A stretch of DNA of 64,000 bases from Delftia acidovorans (GCA_031286585.1 JAITUC010000038.1:372001-436000), one strand, 5' to 3'; counted from the first letter of the stretch, positions 1 to 9,846 are shown. The notes: generated by a model not told the origin, from the sequence alone. Numbers and translations: made by a program.

Positions 1-1
1 C

Positions 2-802
2 GGCAAGCATGGCCGCCAGGTCTGGATCGAGGCCAGCTACAACCCCATCCTCGACGCCGATGGCCGACCGTTCAAGGTGGTGAAGTACGCCCGCGACATC
101 ACGCGCCGCTTCACGGCCGCGCAGACCCTGGGCGAGGCCATGCAGGGCCTGAGCGAGAGTGCCGAGCACGCGGGCCAGGCCAACGAGCTGGCCCGCCAGG
201 CCTGCCTGGTGGCCGAGCAGGGCGGGCGCACGGTGCACGAGGTGATGGGCACCATGGAGTCCATCAGCGCCAGCTCGCGCAAGATCAGCGACATCATCGG
301 CGTGATGGACGGTATCGCCTTCCAGACCAATATCCTCGCGCTCAACGCTGCCGTGGAGGCGGCCCGCGCGGGCGAGCAGGGCCGGGGTTTCGCGGTGGTG
401 GCGGGCGAGGTGCGGGCGCTGGCGCAGAACAGCGCCGCGGCGGCCAAGGAGATCAAGCAGCTCATCCACACCTCGGTGGAGCAGGTGACGCTGGGCGCCA
501 GCCAGGTGCGCCAGGCCGGGGGCACCATGCAGGAGATCGTGGACTCCTCGCACCAGGTCACGGCCATCATGGGTGACGTGGTGCAGGCGTCCATGGCCCA
601 GTCTGCACGCCTGCGCGAGGTGACGGCCGACCTGACGGCGCAGAGCGTGGCCGTGGCGGATGCATCCAGGGGTCAGGCGCCGCGCAAGCCGCTGCCGGCA
701 TCCATCGTGCCCCCTGCGCCGCAGATCAAGTCGGCCCCGGCAGCGGCCGTGCCTGCCGTGGGCGCCCAGCGCCTGCCGGGCGCCTTGCTGCGCATGGCCT
801 GA
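2..802 (+). CDS. PAS-containing methyl-accepting chemotaxis protein, 5'-truncated by the window edge
   Basis: Only the C-terminal part of this chemoreceptor is in the window. The frame is open from base 2, and the residues before the first internal ATG (base 77) read as the end of a PAS domain (WIEASYNPILDADGRP). An MCP signalling domain follows, including the conserved hairpin tip with FQTNILALNAAVEAARAGEQ and the GRGFAVVAGEVRALAQ stretch. This tip binds CheA and CheW, so the protein feeds a chemotaxis phosphorelay. No membrane segment lies in the visible part. The protein ends with a Pro/Ala-rich tail and no CheR-binding pentapeptide. The PAS-plus-MCP layout resembles aerotaxis or energy-taxis receptors, but the ligand cannot be told. 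The next gene, lolD, converges on it. Confidence 0.9.
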   Translation, partial: GKHGRQVWIEASYNPILDADGRPFKVVKYARDITRRFTAAQTLGEAMQGLSESAEHAGQANELARQACLVAEQGGRTVHEVMGTMESISASSRKISDIIGVMDGIAFQTNILALNAAVEAARAGEQGRGFAVVAGEVRALAQNSAAAAKEIKQLIHTSVEQVTLGASQVRQAGGTMQEIVDSSHQVTAIMGDVVQASMAQSARLREVTADLTAQSVAVADASRGQAPRKPLPASIVPPAPQIKSAPAAAVPAVGAQRLPGALLRMA

Positions 803-831
803 AGTCGGCGCAGGCCTGTCGGGCAGTCAGG

Positions 832-846
832 CAGTCAGTCAGTCAG

Positions 847-850
<4 letters not shown>
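832..850. repeat. (CAGT)n tetranucleotide repeat over the lolD stop codon
   Basis: Four full CAGT units plus a partial fifth run from 832 to 850, with a related copy just before at 824-830. The lolD stop codon (847-849, minus strand) lies inside the run. Read on the minus strand, the TGAC unit puts a TGA in every frame within twelve bases. Confidence 0.8.
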
Positions 851-1555
<705 letters not shown>

Positions 1556-1563
<8 letters not shown>

Positions 1564-2809
1564 AGCGCAGCGCCTCGGCGGGGTTCACGCGGCTGGCGCG
1601 CCAGCTGGGATAGATGGTGGCGACAAAGGCCAGGACCAGGGAGATCACGCCGATGGGCATGATGTCGCTGTACTGCGGATCGCTGGGCATCTTGCTGATG
1701 AGGTAGATGTCCTTGGGCAGGAAGTTGGCGTGCAGCATGCGCTCGATGGCCGGCACGATGACATCGATGTTGAAGGCGATGCCCAGGCCCAGCAGCAGGC
1801 CTGCGAAGGTGCCGATGACGCCCACCATGGCGCCCTGCACCATGAAGATGCCCATGATGCTGGATGGCGAGGCGCCCAGCGTGCGCAGGATGGCGATGTC
1901 GGCACGCTTGTCGGTCACCGTCATCACCAGCGTGGACACGAGGTTGAACGCAGCCACGGCGACGATGAGCGTGAGGATGATGAACATCATGCGTTTTTCC
2001 AGCTGCACGGCCGCGAACCAGGTGCGGTTCTGCTGGGTCCAGTCGCGGATCAGCAGGCGGTCGGTGATGGTGTGGGCCAGCTCCATGGCCACGCGCGGCG
2101 CCTCGTGCAGGTCCTTGAGCTTCAGGCGGATGCCGGTCGGCCCTTCCAGGCGGAACAGGCGCTGCGCATCCTCGTAATGCATCATCACCAGGGCCGAGTC
2201 GTATTCGTAGTGGCCGGAGTCGAAGGTCCCGGCCACATGCATCTGCTTGAGGCGCGGCACCACGCCGGCCGGCGTGACCTGGCCGCCCGGGGCGATCAGC
2301 GTGACCATGTCGCCCTGGCGCACGCCCAGCGAGCGCGCCAGCTCCACGCCCAGCACCACGTTGAACTCGCCAGGCACCAGGCGCTTGAGCACCTCGGCAT
2401 TGGTGGCGGCCACGTCGGTGACCTCGCCCTCGCGCGCCGGATCGATGCCGCGCACCAGGGCGCCCTTCATGTCCTCGCCACGCGCCAGCAGCGCCTGGGC
2501 CGCGACGAAGGGGGCGGCGCCCAGCACGTCGGGGTTGGCGCGCGCCTCGCGCATGGTGCGCTCCAGGTCGGGCAGCGCCGCGCCCTGGGGCGCGAAGATC
2601 TCGATGTGCGATACCACGCTGAGCATGCGGTCGCGCACTTCCTTCTGGAAGCCGTTCATCACGCTGAGCACGATGATCAGCGCCGCCACACCGAGGGCGA
2701 TGCCGAGCATGGAGACGCCGGAGATGAACGAGATGAAGCCGTTGCGTCGCGTGGCACGCCCCGCTCGGGTATAGCGCCAGCCGACGGCCAGTTCGTAAGG
2801 AAATTGCAT
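1556..2809 (-). CDS. lolC: Lipoprotein-releasing system permease LolC/LolE family
   Basis: Inner-membrane permease of the LolCDE lipoprotein-sorting machine. The start chosen gives 417 residues beginning MQFPYELAVGWRY, a typical LolC/E N-terminus. The frame runs further upstream with ATGs at 2815, 2827 and 2845, but that stretch lacks family character. The layout is the MacB type: one membrane segment near residues 25-48, a large periplasmic domain, then three C-terminal membrane segments. The stop overlaps lolD by 8 bases, implying coupled translation. Only one permease gene accompanies lolD, so either this protein acts as a homodimer, as in LolFD-type systems, or the partner is elsewhere. 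Confidence 0.93.
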
Positions 2810-2870
2810 GGGCATGCATTGTGTCATCGCCCACAGGCCCTGCATGGCGGCAGGCTTTGCCGTCGGCGTG

Positions 2871-3377
2871 TCAGCGCCGGTGCCGTCCGCGGTCCACACG
2901 CGGCAGGGCGTCGTAGCGGCCCTCCGCCTCCAGCGTCAGCGCATGGCGCTGCAGCCTGGCCAGCAAGGTATCGAATTGTTCCAGCTCCTCGTCGCTGAGC
3001 ACGGAGACCAGGTCCAGATGGATCTGGGCCATGCGCGGCAGGATCAGCCCGTACATGCGCCGCCCCTCGGCGGTCAGCGATACGGCCACGCGGCGGCGGT
3101 CGCAGGGCAAGGGGCTGCGCTGCACCCAGCCCTTTTCCTCCAGGCCGCTGAGGGCACGCGAGGTGCGCGCGCGGTCCAGCTGCGCGCGTTCGGCCAGCTC
3201 CGACGACAGCAGGCCCTCGTTGGCGGCCACCGTGGCCATCACGCCCCACTCGCGGCGCGTGATGCCGAAATGCGCCTCGCACATGCGCATGGCCACGCCG
3301 CCCGCCGCGCCGAAGTAGCGGTTGATGCGAAACAGCAGCATCTGCTGGATGGAAGTGGGAGCGGGACGGGTATTCAC
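2871..3377 (-). CDS. MarR-family transcriptional regulator
   Basis: A 168-residue winged-helix regulator. The recognition region reads SSELAERAQLDRARTSRALS, followed by the wing with DRRRVAVSLTAEG (near residues 96-108), the usual MarR pattern of a DxR wing motif. MarR proteins bind short palindromes as dimers and release DNA when a small, often aromatic, ligand binds. The gene is divergent from the Bug-sulfatase pair, and a TTGAT-TAG-ATCAA palindrome lies 10 bases upstream of its start in the shared 143-base gap, so it probably represses itself and perhaps the transport pair. The basic tail (RVDRGRHRR) is unremarkable. The ligand is unknown. Confidence 0.9.
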   Translation of the reverse strand: MNTRPAPTSIQQMLLFRINRYFGAAGGVAMRMCEAHFGITRREWGVMATVAANEGLLSSELAERAQLDRARTSRALSGLEEKGWVQRSPLPCDRRRVAVSLTAEGRRMYGLILPRMAQIHLDLVSVLSDEELEQFDTLLARLQRHALTLEAEGRYDALPRVDRGRHRR

Positions 3378-3386
3378 GGGGAACAG

Positions 3387-3399
3387 TTGATTAGATCAA
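3387..3399. promoter_or_regulatory. Putative MarR operator, TTGAT-N3-ATCAA palindrome
   Basis: A perfect 5+5 inverted repeat (TTGATTAGATCAA) centred at 3393 lies between the divergent marR-family gene and the Bug gene. The outer bases extend the symmetry by one more pair with a mismatch next to it. Size and spacing fit the half-site geometry of MarR-family operators. Function is inferred from position. Confidence 0.6.
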
Positions 3400-3520
3400 T
3401 TGCTGCGGGGACTTCTACAGTGGCCCCGTCCGGAAAGGAGACAACGGGAGCCACCGTCCGGAGCCGGCCTGGGGATTCTCGCAAAGCCCGGCGCCCCAGC
3501 AGCGCAGAAAGTTCGCCACC

Positions 3521-4543
3521 ATGATTTCCCTGTTCCAAGCCACCCAAGCCACCCATGCCTTGCGCAGTCCGCTGCTGCGGGCCGGCCTGGCCCTCCTGCT
3601 GGGCCTGGGCTCCGGCGCCGGCGCCCGGGCCGATGCGGCCGCCGATGCCGCAGCCTGGCCCGCCAAACCCGTGCGCATCGTCGTCGCCTTCGCGCCCGCT
3701 GGCGCTGCCGACATTCTTGCGCGCAGCCTGGGCGAGGTGCTGCAGCGTGAACTCAAACAGCCCTTCGTCGTGGACAACCGGCCCGGCGCGGGCGGCAACA
3801 TCGGCACCGACAACGCGGCCAAGGCGCCCGGCGACGGCTACACGCTGCTGGTCGGCATCGACACGACCTTCACCGTCAATCCCTTCATCTACAAAAGCAT
3901 GCCCTTCAAGGGTACGGACCTGCGCCCCGTGATGATGATTGCCTCGCAGGGAATGATGGTGGCCGTCAACCCGCGCACCGGCCTCAGGACCCTGGACCAG
4001 TTCATCGCACAGGGCAAGAGAAACGGCCTGACGCTGGGCTCGGCCGGCTACGGCACGCCGGGGCACCTGGCCTCGGCCATCCTCACCCATGCCACGGGCG
4101 CCAAGGTCAGCCACGTGCCCTACAAGGGCAACGCCCCGGCCAGCACGGCCGTGCTGGCCGGCGAGGTGGACGGCGGCATCATCAGCTCCTCGGCCATGCT
4201 GGGCCAGGTGGCGGCCGGCAAGGTCGTGCCGCTGGCAGTGACCACGCGCCAGCGCAACCCGCTGGTGCCCGGCGTGCCCACCGTGGGCGAGCTGGGCCAC
4301 AAGGACCTGGAGCAGGAAGTGCTGTTCGCCCTGTGGGTGCCTGCCGCCACGCCCGAACCGCTGGTTGCCAGGATCCAGTCGGCGCTGGAAAAGGCCATGA
4401 AGGATCCGGCCCTGCGCGAGCGCATGCGCGCCAACGACCTGTTCTACGAAGGCCTGACCGGCCCGGCCGCCGCCGAACGCATACAGGCGCTGGCCGACCG
4501 CTACCGGACCGTGATCCAGTCCACCGGAATGAAGATGGAATGA
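3521..4543 (+). CDS. Bug/TctC-family periplasmic solute-binding protein
   Basis: A 340-residue extracytoplasmic binding protein of the Bug (Bordetella uptake gene)/TctC family, which normally serves tripartite tricarboxylate transporters. A signal peptide occupies about residues 1-38 (hydrophobic core GLALLLGLGSG, cleavage near ARA). The family motifs WPAKPVRIVVAFAPAG and VVDNRPGAGGNIGTDNAAKA form the substrate pocket, which usually holds a carboxylate. No TctA/TctB membrane partner is nearby, which is common for this hugely expanded family. The stop overlaps an ATG in frame with the sulfatase (ATGA), so the two are probably an operon; the substrate may therefore be related to a sulfate ester. 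Confidence 0.9.
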   Translation: MISLFQATQATHALRSPLLRAGLALLLGLGSGAGARADAAADAAAWPAKPVRIVVAFAPAGAADILARSLGEVLQRELKQPFVVDNRPGAGGNIGTDNAAKAPGDGYTLLVGIDTTFTVNPFIYKSMPFKGTDLRPVMMIASQGMMVAVNPRTGLRTLDQFIAQGKRNGLTLGSAGYGTPGHLASAILTHATGAKVSHVPYKGNAPASTAVLAGEVDGGIISSSAMLGQVAAGKVVPLAVTTRQRNPLVPGVPTVGELGHKDLEQEVLFALWVPAATPEPLVARIQSALEKAMKDPALRERMRANDLFYEGLTGPAAAERIQALADRYRTVIQSTGMKME

Positions 4544-4587
4544 GCGCCGCCGCTTCCCGCCCACGACCCTGCACAGAACGCATTTCC

Positions 4588-5913
4588 ATGTCCCGTCCCA
4601 ACATCCTCTTCATCGTGGCCGACGACCTCGGCTATGCCGACCTCGGCTGCTACGGCGGCCGCGCGGCCGACTTCGGCCCTGTCTCGCCCGTGCTCGACCG
4701 CCTGGCCGCCGGCGGCCTCAGGCTCACCCAGGGCTACGCGAACTCGCCCGTGTGCTCTCCCACGCGCTTTGCCCTGGCCACGGCGCGCTACCAGTACCGC
4801 CTGCGCGGCGCAGCCGAGGAGCCCATCAACAGCAGGACGCGCGGCACGCCGCTGGGCGAGAAGCTGGGCCTGCCGCCGGACATGCCCACCGTGGCCTCCA
4901 TGCTCAGGGACTCGGGCTACCGCACGGCGCTGATCGGCAAGTGGCACCTGGGCTACCCGCCGCACTTCGGCCCGCTGCGCTCGGGCTACGACGAATACTT
5001 CGGCCCCATGTCGGGCGGCGTGGACTACTTCACCCACCTGAGCAGCTCGGGCCAGCACGACCTGTGGGTGGGCGAGGAGGAACACCATTACGAGGGCTAC
5101 CTGACCGACCTGCTGTCGCAGCGCAGCGTGGACTTCGTCCACCGCATGGCCCAAGGCGATGCGCCCTTCTTCCTGAGCCTGCACTACACGGCGCCGCACT
5201 GGCCCTGGGAAACGCGCGATGACCGCAGCACGGCCAAGGCGCTGGGCGCAGGCATTGCCCACCTGGACGGCGGCAACATCCACCAGTACCGCCGCATGAT
5301 CCACCACATGGACGAAGGCATAGGCTGGATCGTCGAGGCGTTGCGCGCCAACGGGCAGCTGGACAACACCCTCATCGTCTTCACCAGCGACAACGGCGGC
5401 GAACGCTTCTCGGACAACTGGCCCCTGGTCGGCGGCAAGATGGACCTGACCGAGGGCGGCATACGCGTGCCCTGGATTGCGCACTGGCCGGCCGTGATCG
5501 CAGCGGGCCGCAGCAGCCCCCAGCACTGCATGAGCATGGACTGGTCGGCCACGGTGCTGGATGCCGCCGGCGTGCAGGCGCCGGCCGGCCATGCGCTGGA
5601 CGGCATCTCGCTGCTGCCCGTGCTGCGGGCCCGGGATGCCGAATTTCCGCGCACCCTGCACTGGCGCATGAAGCACCGCGGCCAGCGTGCCCTGCGCGAC
5701 GGCGACTGGAAGTACCTGCGCGTGGACGGCATCGACTACCTGTTCGACCTCGCGGCCGACGAGCGCGAGCGCGCCAACCAGGCAGCGCGCGCGCCCGGGC
5801 GTCTGGCCGCCATGCGCAGCGCCTGGGAAGACTGGAACCAGGGCATGCCGCCCATTCCCGAGGACGCCACGGTCAGCCTGGTCTCCTCGGCACGGGACAT
5901 GCCCCAGCGCTGA
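4588..5913 (+). CDS. Type I sulfatase (formylglycine-dependent family)
   Basis: A 441-residue alkaline-phosphatase-superfamily sulfatase that hydrolyses sulfate esters. Metal-binding residues are in the N-terminal motif PNILFIVADDLGYADLGCYG. The C-x-P-x-R motif is present as CSPTR at residues 56-60; Cys56 would be oxidised to formylglycine by a separate maturase. Further family marks are GKWHLG and TSDNGGE. No signal peptide is visible from this start. An in-frame ATG at 4540 overlaps the Bug stop codon and would add 16 residues without export character; I prefer 4588 because family similarity begins there. No maturase is seen in the window. The substrate is unknown, and arylsulfatase is only one option. 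Confidence 0.9.
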   Translation: MSRPNILFIVADDLGYADLGCYGGRAADFGPVSPVLDRLAAGGLRLTQGYANSPVCSPTRFALATARYQYRLRGAAEEPINSRTRGTPLGEKLGLPPDMPTVASMLRDSGYRTALIGKWHLGYPPHFGPLRSGYDEYFGPMSGGVDYFTHLSSSGQHDLWVGEEEHHYEGYLTDLLSQRSVDFVHRMAQGDAPFFLSLHYTAPHWPWETRDDRSTAKALGAGIAHLDGGNIHQYRRMIHHMDEGIGWIVEALRANGQLDNTLIVFTSDNGGERFSDNWPLVGGKMDLTEGGIRVPWIAHWPAVIAAGRSSPQHCMSMDWSATVLDAAGVQAPAGHALDGISLLPVLRARDAEFPRTLHWRMKHRGQRALRDGDWKYLRVDGIDYLFDLAADERERANQAARAPGRLAAMRSAWEDWNQGMPPIPEDATVSLVSSARDMPQR

Positions 5914-5979
5914 ACCGCGCTCCAAGGGGAAAAACGAAGGCGCCGGCACTGCGGCACCCCATGCCCGACAATAGCGGCC

Positions 5980-6969
5980 ATGCTTTTGACCGCGCCCCTG
6001 GTGTCCTCCACCCAAGCCCCGCTGGAGGAAACGACCGAATGGATCATTCCCTATGCCGGCGGGCCGTCCTCGGATGCAGCGGATGACGCGGCCGTCTGGG
6101 GCGGACTGGAGCTGCCCCATCTCCAATCCCTGCTGGCGCTGATGCAGCCCGCGCCCGCACAGACCGGCACGGAGATGGATTTTTCTCCGCCCCACGAACG
6201 CGCCCTGGCGCGCTCGCTGGGCCTGCCCGATGCGCCGGGCCTGATTGCCTGGGCCGCCTGGCAGGCCGGTGAGACGGCGCAGGCCTGCGCCTATGTCACG
6301 CCCTGCCACTGGCACATAGGCGCCGACCAGGTCCACCAGAGCGATCCCGCCACCACGCCCCTCAGCGATGAGGAATCACGCCAGCTGCTGGCCCTGCTGG
6401 CGCCCTGGTTCGCCGACGACGGCATCGTGCTGGAGTACCAGCAGCCGCAGCGCTGGCTGGCACGCGGCGCGCTGTTCGATGGCCTGGCCACGGCCTCCAT
6501 GGACCGCGTCATCGGCCGCGACGTGCGGCCCTGGCTGCCCGATGCGCAGCAGGCGCGCGCCCTGCACCGCCTGCAAAGCGAGGTGCAGATGCTGCTCTAC
6601 ACCCATGTCTTCAACGATGCCCGCGCCGCCCGCGGACAGGTGCCCATCAACGCCTTCTGGGTCCACGGCGCCGGGCGCCTGCAGCCCGGCACGGCCACCG
6701 GCGCCAAGGCCGCCGTGCAATGCCTGGACGACCTTCACGCCGCAGCCCTGCAGGGCAATCCCGCTGCGTGGCGCGAGGCCTGGAAGGCGCTGGACGCCGG
6801 GCTCATCGCCCGCCTGCTGGAGCGCGTGCGCGCAGGCCACCCGCTCACGCTGACGCTGTGCGGCGAACGCCATGCCATCGCATGGAGCAGCCGCCCGCCG
6901 CGCTGGCTGGACAGGCTGACGGGCCTTTTCGGCCCCCGCGCCCTGCCCGATCTGGGCCGCATGCTCTGA
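5980..6969 (+). CDS. Conserved protein of unknown function upstream of recJ
   Basis: A 329-residue soluble protein with no signal peptide or membrane segment that I do not assign to a characterised family. It starts MLLTAPLVSSTQAP, with EEttEWIIPYAG near residue 20, and has a Trp- and Pro-rich composition. A central region YTHVFNDARAARGQVPINAFWVHGAG (positions about 207-232) looks like its best conserved core. It ends 10 bases before recJ on the same strand, suggesting co-transcription. The start ATG follows an unremarkable 66-base gap after the sulfatase. Codon use looks like its neighbours. Confidence 0.75.
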   Translation: MLLTAPLVSSTQAPLEETTEWIIPYAGGPSSDAADDAAVWGGLELPHLQSLLALMQPAPAQTGTEMDFSPPHERALARSLGLPDAPGLIAWAAWQAGETAQACAYVTPCHWHIGADQVHQSDPATTPLSDEESRQLLALLAPWFADDGIVLEYQQPQRWLARGALFDGLATASMDRVIGRDVRPWLPDAQQARALHRLQSEVQMLLYTHVFNDARAARGQVPINAFWVHGAGRLQPGTATGAKAAVQCLDDLHAAALQGNPAAWREAWKALDAGLIARLLERVRAGHPLTLTLCGERHAIAWSSRPPRWLDRLTGLFGPRALPDLGRML

Positions 6970-6979
6970 CAGATTGCCC

Positions 6980-8698
6980 ATGAAAATCATCCCCCGCGAG
7001 ATCCCTGCCCAGCAGGCCTCGGCACTGCGCCAGGCCGGCGTCCACCCGCTGCTGGCCCAGCTCTACGCCGCGCGCGGCGTGTGCTCCGCCGACGAACTGG
7101 ACGACACGCCCGCACGCCTGCTGGCCCCCTCCGGCCTGCTGGGCATGGAAGCCGCCGTGCGGCTGCTGGCCGACGCCATAGAGCGCGGCCTGCGCCTGTG
7201 CATCGTGGCCGACTACGACTGCGACGGCGCCACCGCCTGCGCCGTGGGCTGGCGCGGCCTGCGCATGCTGGGCGCGGCCCATGTCAGCTACCTGGTGCCC
7301 GACCGCGTGGTCGACGGCTACGGCCTGACGCCGCCCATCGCACGCCGCGTCAAGGAAACCGGCGCCGAGGTGATGGTCACCGTGGACAACGGCATTGCCA
7401 GCGTCGAAGGCGTGGCCGAGGCCAAGGCCCTGGGCCTGCAGGTGGTCGTCACCGACCACCACCTGCCCGGCAACCACCTGCCGCTGGCCGATGCCATCGT
7501 CAACCCCAACCAGCCCGGCTGCAGCTTCGAGAGCAAGTCCATGGCCGGTGTCGGCGTGATGTTCTATGTGCTGCTGGCCCTGCGCGCCGAGCTGCGCGCG
7601 CGCGGCCGCTTCGACAAGGCCAGCCAGCCCCGGCTGGAGACCCTGCTGCCCCTGGTCGCCCTGGGCACGGTGGCCGACGTGGTCCGGCTGGACGCCAACA
7701 ACCGCCGCCTAGTCGCCCTGGGCCTGAAGCAGATACGCCGAGGCCAGATGCAGCCGGGCCTGCTGGCCCTGTTCGAAGCCGCTGGCCGCAAGGCCTTTGC
7801 GGCCACCACCTTCGACTTCGGCTTTGCCCTGGGCCCGCGCATCAATGCCGCAGGCCGGCTGTCCGACATGACCATCGGCATCGAGTGCCTGACCACGGAC
7901 GATGCGGGCCGCGCCGCCAACCTGGCGCAGATGCTGGACGCCATCAACCGCGAACGCCGCGAGCTGGAAGGCGGCATGCGCGAACAGGCCCTGCTCATGG
8001 CCGAGGGCCTGTGCGCGGACGGCATGACGCCGCCGGCCGCCATCAGCGTGTTCGACCCGGATTTCCACGAGGGGGTGGTCGGCATCGTGGCATCGCGCAT
8101 CAAGGACCGCATGCACCGGCCCAGCTTCGTCTTCGCCGCCAGCGGCGCGCCGGGGCACGAGCATGAACTCAAGGGCTCGGGCCGCTCCATTCCCGGTTTT
8201 CACCTGCGCGACGCGCTGGACCTCGTGTCCAAGCGCCACCCGGGCCTGCTGCTGCGCTTTGGCGGCCATGCCATGGCGGCCGGCTGCACCATTGCCGAAG
8301 CCGGCTTTGCCGTGTTCGAGAAAGCCCTGGCCCAGGTGGCCCAGGAGTGGCTGGATGCCGCCACGCTGACGCGCCGCATAGAGACAGACGGCCCGTTGGA
8401 CCCGGATTTCCGCAAACCCGAGATGGTCGAGCAACTCAATCTCGCGGTCTGGGGCCAGGGCTTTGCCCCGCCCACCTTCAGCGAGCAGCTGGAAGTGCTG
8501 TCACAGCGCCTGGTCGGTGAAAAGCACCTGAAACTGCAATTGCGCCATCAGGGCGAAACCGTGGACGGCATCTGGTTCGGCCATACCGACCCGCTGCCGC
8601 CATCGGCCTGCATTGCCTTTCGCATGGATATCAATGAATGGCGCGGAGAGCGCAAGGTGCAGTTTCTGATAGAGGGAGTGCATTCGGACGCGTCCTAG
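6980..8698 (+). CDS. recJ: Single-stranded-DNA-specific 5'-3' exonuclease RecJ
   Basis: RecJ degrades single-stranded DNA 5' to 3' in RecF-pathway recombination, base excision and mismatch repair. The 572-residue protein has the DHH-phosphoesterase motifs in order: ADYDCDG (Asp78, Asp80, Asp82), DNG (Asp136) and DHH (159-161), then the DHHA1 motif RFGGHAMAAGC, and a C-terminal OB-type domain. Length matches family members. I start at the ATG at 6980; a TTG two codons earlier is in frame but less likely. The neighbour upstream is probably co-transcribed. Confidence 0.96.
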   Translation: MKIIPREIPAQQASALRQAGVHPLLAQLYAARGVCSADELDDTPARLLAPSGLLGMEAAVRLLADAIERGLRLCIVADYDCDGATACAVGWRGLRMLGAAHVSYLVPDRVVDGYGLTPPIARRVKETGAEVMVTVDNGIASVEGVAEAKALGLQVVVTDHHLPGNHLPLADAIVNPNQPGCSFESKSMAGVGVMFYVLLALRAELRARGRFDKASQPRLETLLPLVALGTVADVVRLDANNRRLVALGLKQIRRGQMQPGLLALFEAAGRKAFAATTFDFGFALGPRINAAGRLSDMTIGIECLTTDDAGRAANLAQMLDAINRERRELEGGMREQALLMAEGLCADGMTPPAAISVFDPDFHEGVVGIVASRIKDRMHRPSFVFAASGAPGHEHELKGSGRSIPGFHLRDALDLVSKRHPGLLLRFGGHAMAAGCTIAEAGFAVFEKALAQVAQEWLDAATLTRRIETDGPLDPDFRKPEMVEQLNLAVWGQGFAPPTFSEQLEVLSQRLVGEKHLKLQLRHQGETVDGIWFGHTDPLPPSACIAFRMDINEWRGERKVQFLIEGVHSDAS

Positions 8699-8744
8699 AC
8701 GCCATTGCGCCGATTCAAACTACAGTCAGGTACCATCTCCGGTT

Positions 8745-8763
8745 TTGCAACAAATTATTGCAA
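8745..8763. promoter_or_regulatory. TTGCAA-N7-TTGCAA element upstream of the lipoprotein operon
   Basis: Two copies of the self-complementary hexamer TTGCAA are separated by seven A/T-rich bases, 31 bases before the start of the CsgG-like gene. Because each hexamer is its own reverse complement, the element is both a direct and an inverted repeat. It lies in the only A/T-rich stretch of the recJ-operon gap (8699-8793), where the operon promoter should be. It could be an operator or promoter part. Confidence 0.4.
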
Positions 8764-8793
8764 ATTCATTCCAAAATAACGGGGAAACCAGTC

Positions 8794-9474
8794 ATGACTT
8801 CTCGCATCTGGCCATGTGCGGCCATTGCCATCACCTTGGCCGCAGGCCTTTCTGGCTGCTCCACCACCGAGCAATCGCGCGCGCTTGAAACCGCCAAGCC
8901 CGCTTCTGCATCCAGCGCCTATCAAGGCCCGCGCAGCCCTATTTCCGTAGGCAAATTCGACAACCGCTCCAGCTTTCAGCGCGGCATTTTCTCGGACGGC
9001 GTCGACCGTCTCGGTGGCCAGGCCAGAACCATCTTGGTAACCCACCTGCAGCAAAGCGGCCGATTCAGCGTGCTGGACCGCGACAACATGTCCGAGACCC
9101 GCCAGGAAGCGGGCTTCAACAGACAGGAGCAGTCGATCAAGGGCGCAACCTATGTCGTGACCGGCGACGTGAGCGAATTCGGCCGCAAGGTGGTCGGGGA
9201 CCGCCAATTCTTCGGCGTGCTCGGCCGTGGCAAGGAGCAGGTGGCCTATGCCAAGGTCAGCCTGAACATCGTCCGGGTGCAGACCTCCGAAGTCGTCTAT
9301 TCGGTGCAGGGTGCCGGCGAATACAGCCTGTCGAACCGCGAAATCGTGGGATTCGGCAGCACGGCCGGCTATGACTCCACGCTCAACGGCAAGGTACTGG
9401 ATCTGGCCATCCGCGAAGCCGTGGACAAGCTGGCGGCCGGCATTGATAGCGGCGCATGGAAGCCCGCGCAATGA
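8794..9474 (+). CDS. CsgG/HfaB-family outer-membrane lipoprotein
   Basis: A 226-residue lipoprotein: a signal peptide with lipobox LSGC makes Cys22 the lipidated residue. The mature part has the CsgG-like pattern SVGKFDNRS, then GGQARTILVTHLQQSGRFSVLDRDN, then an E/Q-rich strand region ending in YVVTGDVSEFG and a late VAYAKVSLNIVRVQTSEVVYS. In CsgG, this fold assembles a secretion pore for curli subunits; here no curli genes are present, so pore formation is not implied. A good GGGGAA ribosome site at 8781-8786 supports the ATG at 8794. It is the first of three lipoprotein genes, joined by an ATGA overlap to the next. Similar triads occur in Neisseria (the GNA1162 locus, from memory). Confidence 0.87.
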   Translation: MTSRIWPCAAIAITLAAGLSGCSTTEQSRALETAKPASASSAYQGPRSPISVGKFDNRSSFQRGIFSDGVDRLGGQARTILVTHLQQSGRFSVLDRDNMSETRQEAGFNRQEQSIKGATYVVTGDVSEFGRKVVGDRQFFGVLGRGKEQVAYAKVSLNIVRVQTSEVVYSVQGAGEYSLSNREIVGFGSTAGYDSTLNGKVLDLAIREAVDKLAAGIDSGAWKPAQ

Positions 9475-9845
9475 AGAGCCCCATCCATTCGGCAACGGCC
9501 CTGGCAGCACTGGCCATCTGCGCCACTTTGGCTGGTTGCGCAGCGCCGCGCCAGCCGCTGTATGCCTGGAATGACTACCAGCCCCAGGTCTACCGATACC
9601 TCAAGGATGACGGCAGTACCGGCGCCGAAGACCAATTGCTCAAGCTGGAAGAAACCCGCCTGAAGGTGCAGGCCGAGGGAAAGGCGCTGCCGCCCGGCTA
9701 CCGCGCCCATATGGCCATGCTCTATTCACGAACCGGCAACAACGAAAAGACGGTGGAGCAATTGGCCGAGGAAAAACAGCATTTCCCCGAGTCCGCCACC
9801 TTCATGGACACGCTGCTGCAAACCTTCACGGCCCGCAAGAATTGA
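9471..9845 (+). CDS. DUF4810-type lipoprotein
   Basis: A 124-residue lipoprotein with signal peptide and lipobox LAGC (Cys23). The mature protein begins AAPRQPLYAWNDYQPQVYRYLK, the characteristic opening of DUF4810 proteins, and continues as a mostly helical domain with a TPR-like AHMAMLYSRTGNNEKTVEQL segment. Its ATG overlaps the TGA of the CsgG-like gene (ATGA) and it ends two bases before the next gene, so the three are translated together. Function is unknown; the constant pairing with CsgG-like and DUF799 proteins suggests a subunit of an envelope complex. Confidence 0.85.
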   Translation: MKSPIHSATALAALAICATLAGCAAPRQPLYAWNDYQPQVYRYLKDDGSTGAEDQLLKLEETRLKVQAEGKALPPGYRAHMAMLYSRTGNNEKTVEQLAEEKQHFPESATFMDTLLQTFTARKN

Positions 9846-9846
9846 C

